13,168 bases of DNA from Actinomycetota bacterium. GTDB taxonomy: Bacteria > Actinomycetota > Thermoleophilia > Gaiellales > F1-60-MAGs149. The notes under the pieces were generated by a model. It was not told the DNA's origin. It worked only from the letters and a program-made list of their open reading frames with translations, and did no database searches. A program made the position numbers and the translations under genes. Each line of letters begins with the position of its first letter. Positions within the stretch are counted from its first letter, which is position 1. This document shows, piece by piece, positions 12,394 through 13,168 of the stretch. The stretch spans positions 1 through 13,168 of the forward strand of contig CANKHS010000026.1 in NCBI GenBank assembly GCA_947481755.1, written 5' to 3'.

Positions 12394-13161
12394 TTAGCGG
12401 ACGAGGAGAGCAGAACGCCAACCGTCGAGCACATGCTGCGTCACCAGGGTCCACCCACGATGATCAACGGTGTCCTCGATCCGCAGGCCACTGACGATGA
12501 TCCGGTTCGGCAGGCCTTCTCGCTGCAGCAGCATCTCGATCAATTTGCGCTCGATGTTTGCGACCACAAGGTCGGACTCCGGCAACGGTGCCACGATCAC
12601 GTCCCCGAGACGCGTCTCAATCTGATCTTGAAAGCCATTGACTTCAGCGTTCTCGCGCGTCGAATCAATCGCGTGCTGATCGATATCCATCGCGAGGATC
12701 GGTCCGTGCCCGCGATAGGCACCGAGAATCGAGAGCAACCCCGAGCCGCAGCCGAGGTCGAGCAATCGGCCTGGCGGTTCGTCGAGTAGCAGCATGCCCG
12801 CGCCTCGTGTCGTACCGTGCGAACCGGTGCCGAAGGCGTGTCCCGGCTCGAGAATGATCGCGTCGGCTGGTTCGGCGATCCACGGTGGTCGCACCCAGAC
12901 GTCGCCGATCTGAACGGGGTGATGGAACTGGCGCCATGCATCGCGCCAGCCATCGGGCACGTGCTCGGGGGTCGCCACCATCCAGTCGGGCAGATCGGGC
13001 GCAGGCTCGTCGACGCTGAGGAAGCCGGCGTAGCCGATCCCGCCACCACGCGCGACCTCTTCGAGCCCACCAGGGAAGGCCTCAAGCAATACGGCGATCG
13101 CCTCCTCCGCACGCTCGGCGGGAACCTCGACCTGCCAGCGGGTGAGCGGCGGATCAACCAC
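12394..13161 (-). CDS. prmA: Ribosomal protein L11 methyltransferase PrmA
   Basis: PrmA trimethylates several lysines and the N-terminus of ribosomal protein L11. This copy has 255 residues from the GTG at 13161. The N-terminal recognition domain is at about 1-90; the linker carries EPGHAFGTGSHGTTR (105-119), the PrmA signature, with LLDLGCGSGLLSI (133-145) binding S-adenosylmethionine, MDID (158-161) as the acidic ribose-binding site and VVANI (199-203) as the catalytic-side motif. It is about 40 residues shorter than typical Proteobacterial PrmA but all motifs are present. The frame remains open to the right edge of the window, so an upstream start cannot be excluded; family sequence begins within the first ten residues, which favours this GTG. 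It heads the visible prmA-rsmE-yqeY-phoH-ybeY series. Confidence 0.93.
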   Translation of the reverse strand: MVDPPLTRWQVEVPAERAEEAIAVLLEAFPGGLEEVARGGGIGYAGFLSVDEPAPDLPDWMVATPEHVPDGWRDAWRQFHHPVQIGDVWVRPPWIAEPADAIILEPGHAFGTGSHGTTRGAGMLLLDEPPGRLLDLGCGSGLLSILGAYRGHGPILAMDIDQHAIDSTRENAEVNGFQDQIETRLGDVIVAPLPESDLVVANIERKLIEMLLQREGLPNRIIVSGLRIEDTVDHRGWTLVTQHVLDGWRSALLVR

Positions 13162-13168
13162 CGCTAAA

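Noticed and set aside
1..13168. CRISPR array, insertion sequence or prophage
   Set aside because: No regularly spaced repeats, transposase, integrase or phage structural genes were seen on either strand.

Overview
The window is about 13.2 kb of G+C-rich bacterial DNA (roughly 60-63% by eye). It suits an actinobacterium, perhaps a Thermoleophilia-like lineage; the phylum is fairly well supported and the class is a guess. The reasons are Gram-positive LexA boxes, a mycobacterial LpdA-like flavoprotein, the order prmA-rsmE-yqeY-phoH-ybeY, and several start codons placed exactly where a leaderless transcript would begin.

Left part (1-1551): a secreted alpha-carbonic anhydrase whose C-terminus lies beyond the left edge, then a Phd/YefM-PIN toxin-antitoxin pair with a 4-nt overlap and an operator-like palindrome at its promoter. 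Middle (1631-6406): a plus-strand LpdA-like flavoprotein that lacks key disulfide-reductase residues; tail to tail with it a membrane-anchored VanW/G5 cell-wall protein; a sigma-70 factor; and a very small LysM membrane protein under a promoter with two perfect SOS boxes, probably a YneA/DivS-type division suppressor.

Right-middle (6451-8669): a dgcA-dgcN pair, predicted to convert D-glutamate to N-acetyl-L-glutamate, and a plus-strand tRNA-Arg(CCG) that converges on a membrane-anchored protein with a degenerate kinase-like domain. Right part (8678-13161): ybeY, phoH, yqeY, rsmE and prmA, a conserved ribosome and RNA maintenance cluster read leftwards.

Only lpdA and the tRNA are on the plus strand. 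No mobile element, CRISPR array or long non-coding stretch was seen; the largest gene-free gap is about 160 bp. The main points of interest are a repeated leaderless promoter pattern (TANNNT, 6-7 nt, start codon) at six genes, the SOS promoter whose LexA box contains the start codon, the pseudokinase-like protein, and a 10-bp inverted repeat against the sigma factor start. Several genes deal with the cell envelope (VanW/G5, LysM, D-Glu recycling); that they form one functional unit is not shown by the sequence.
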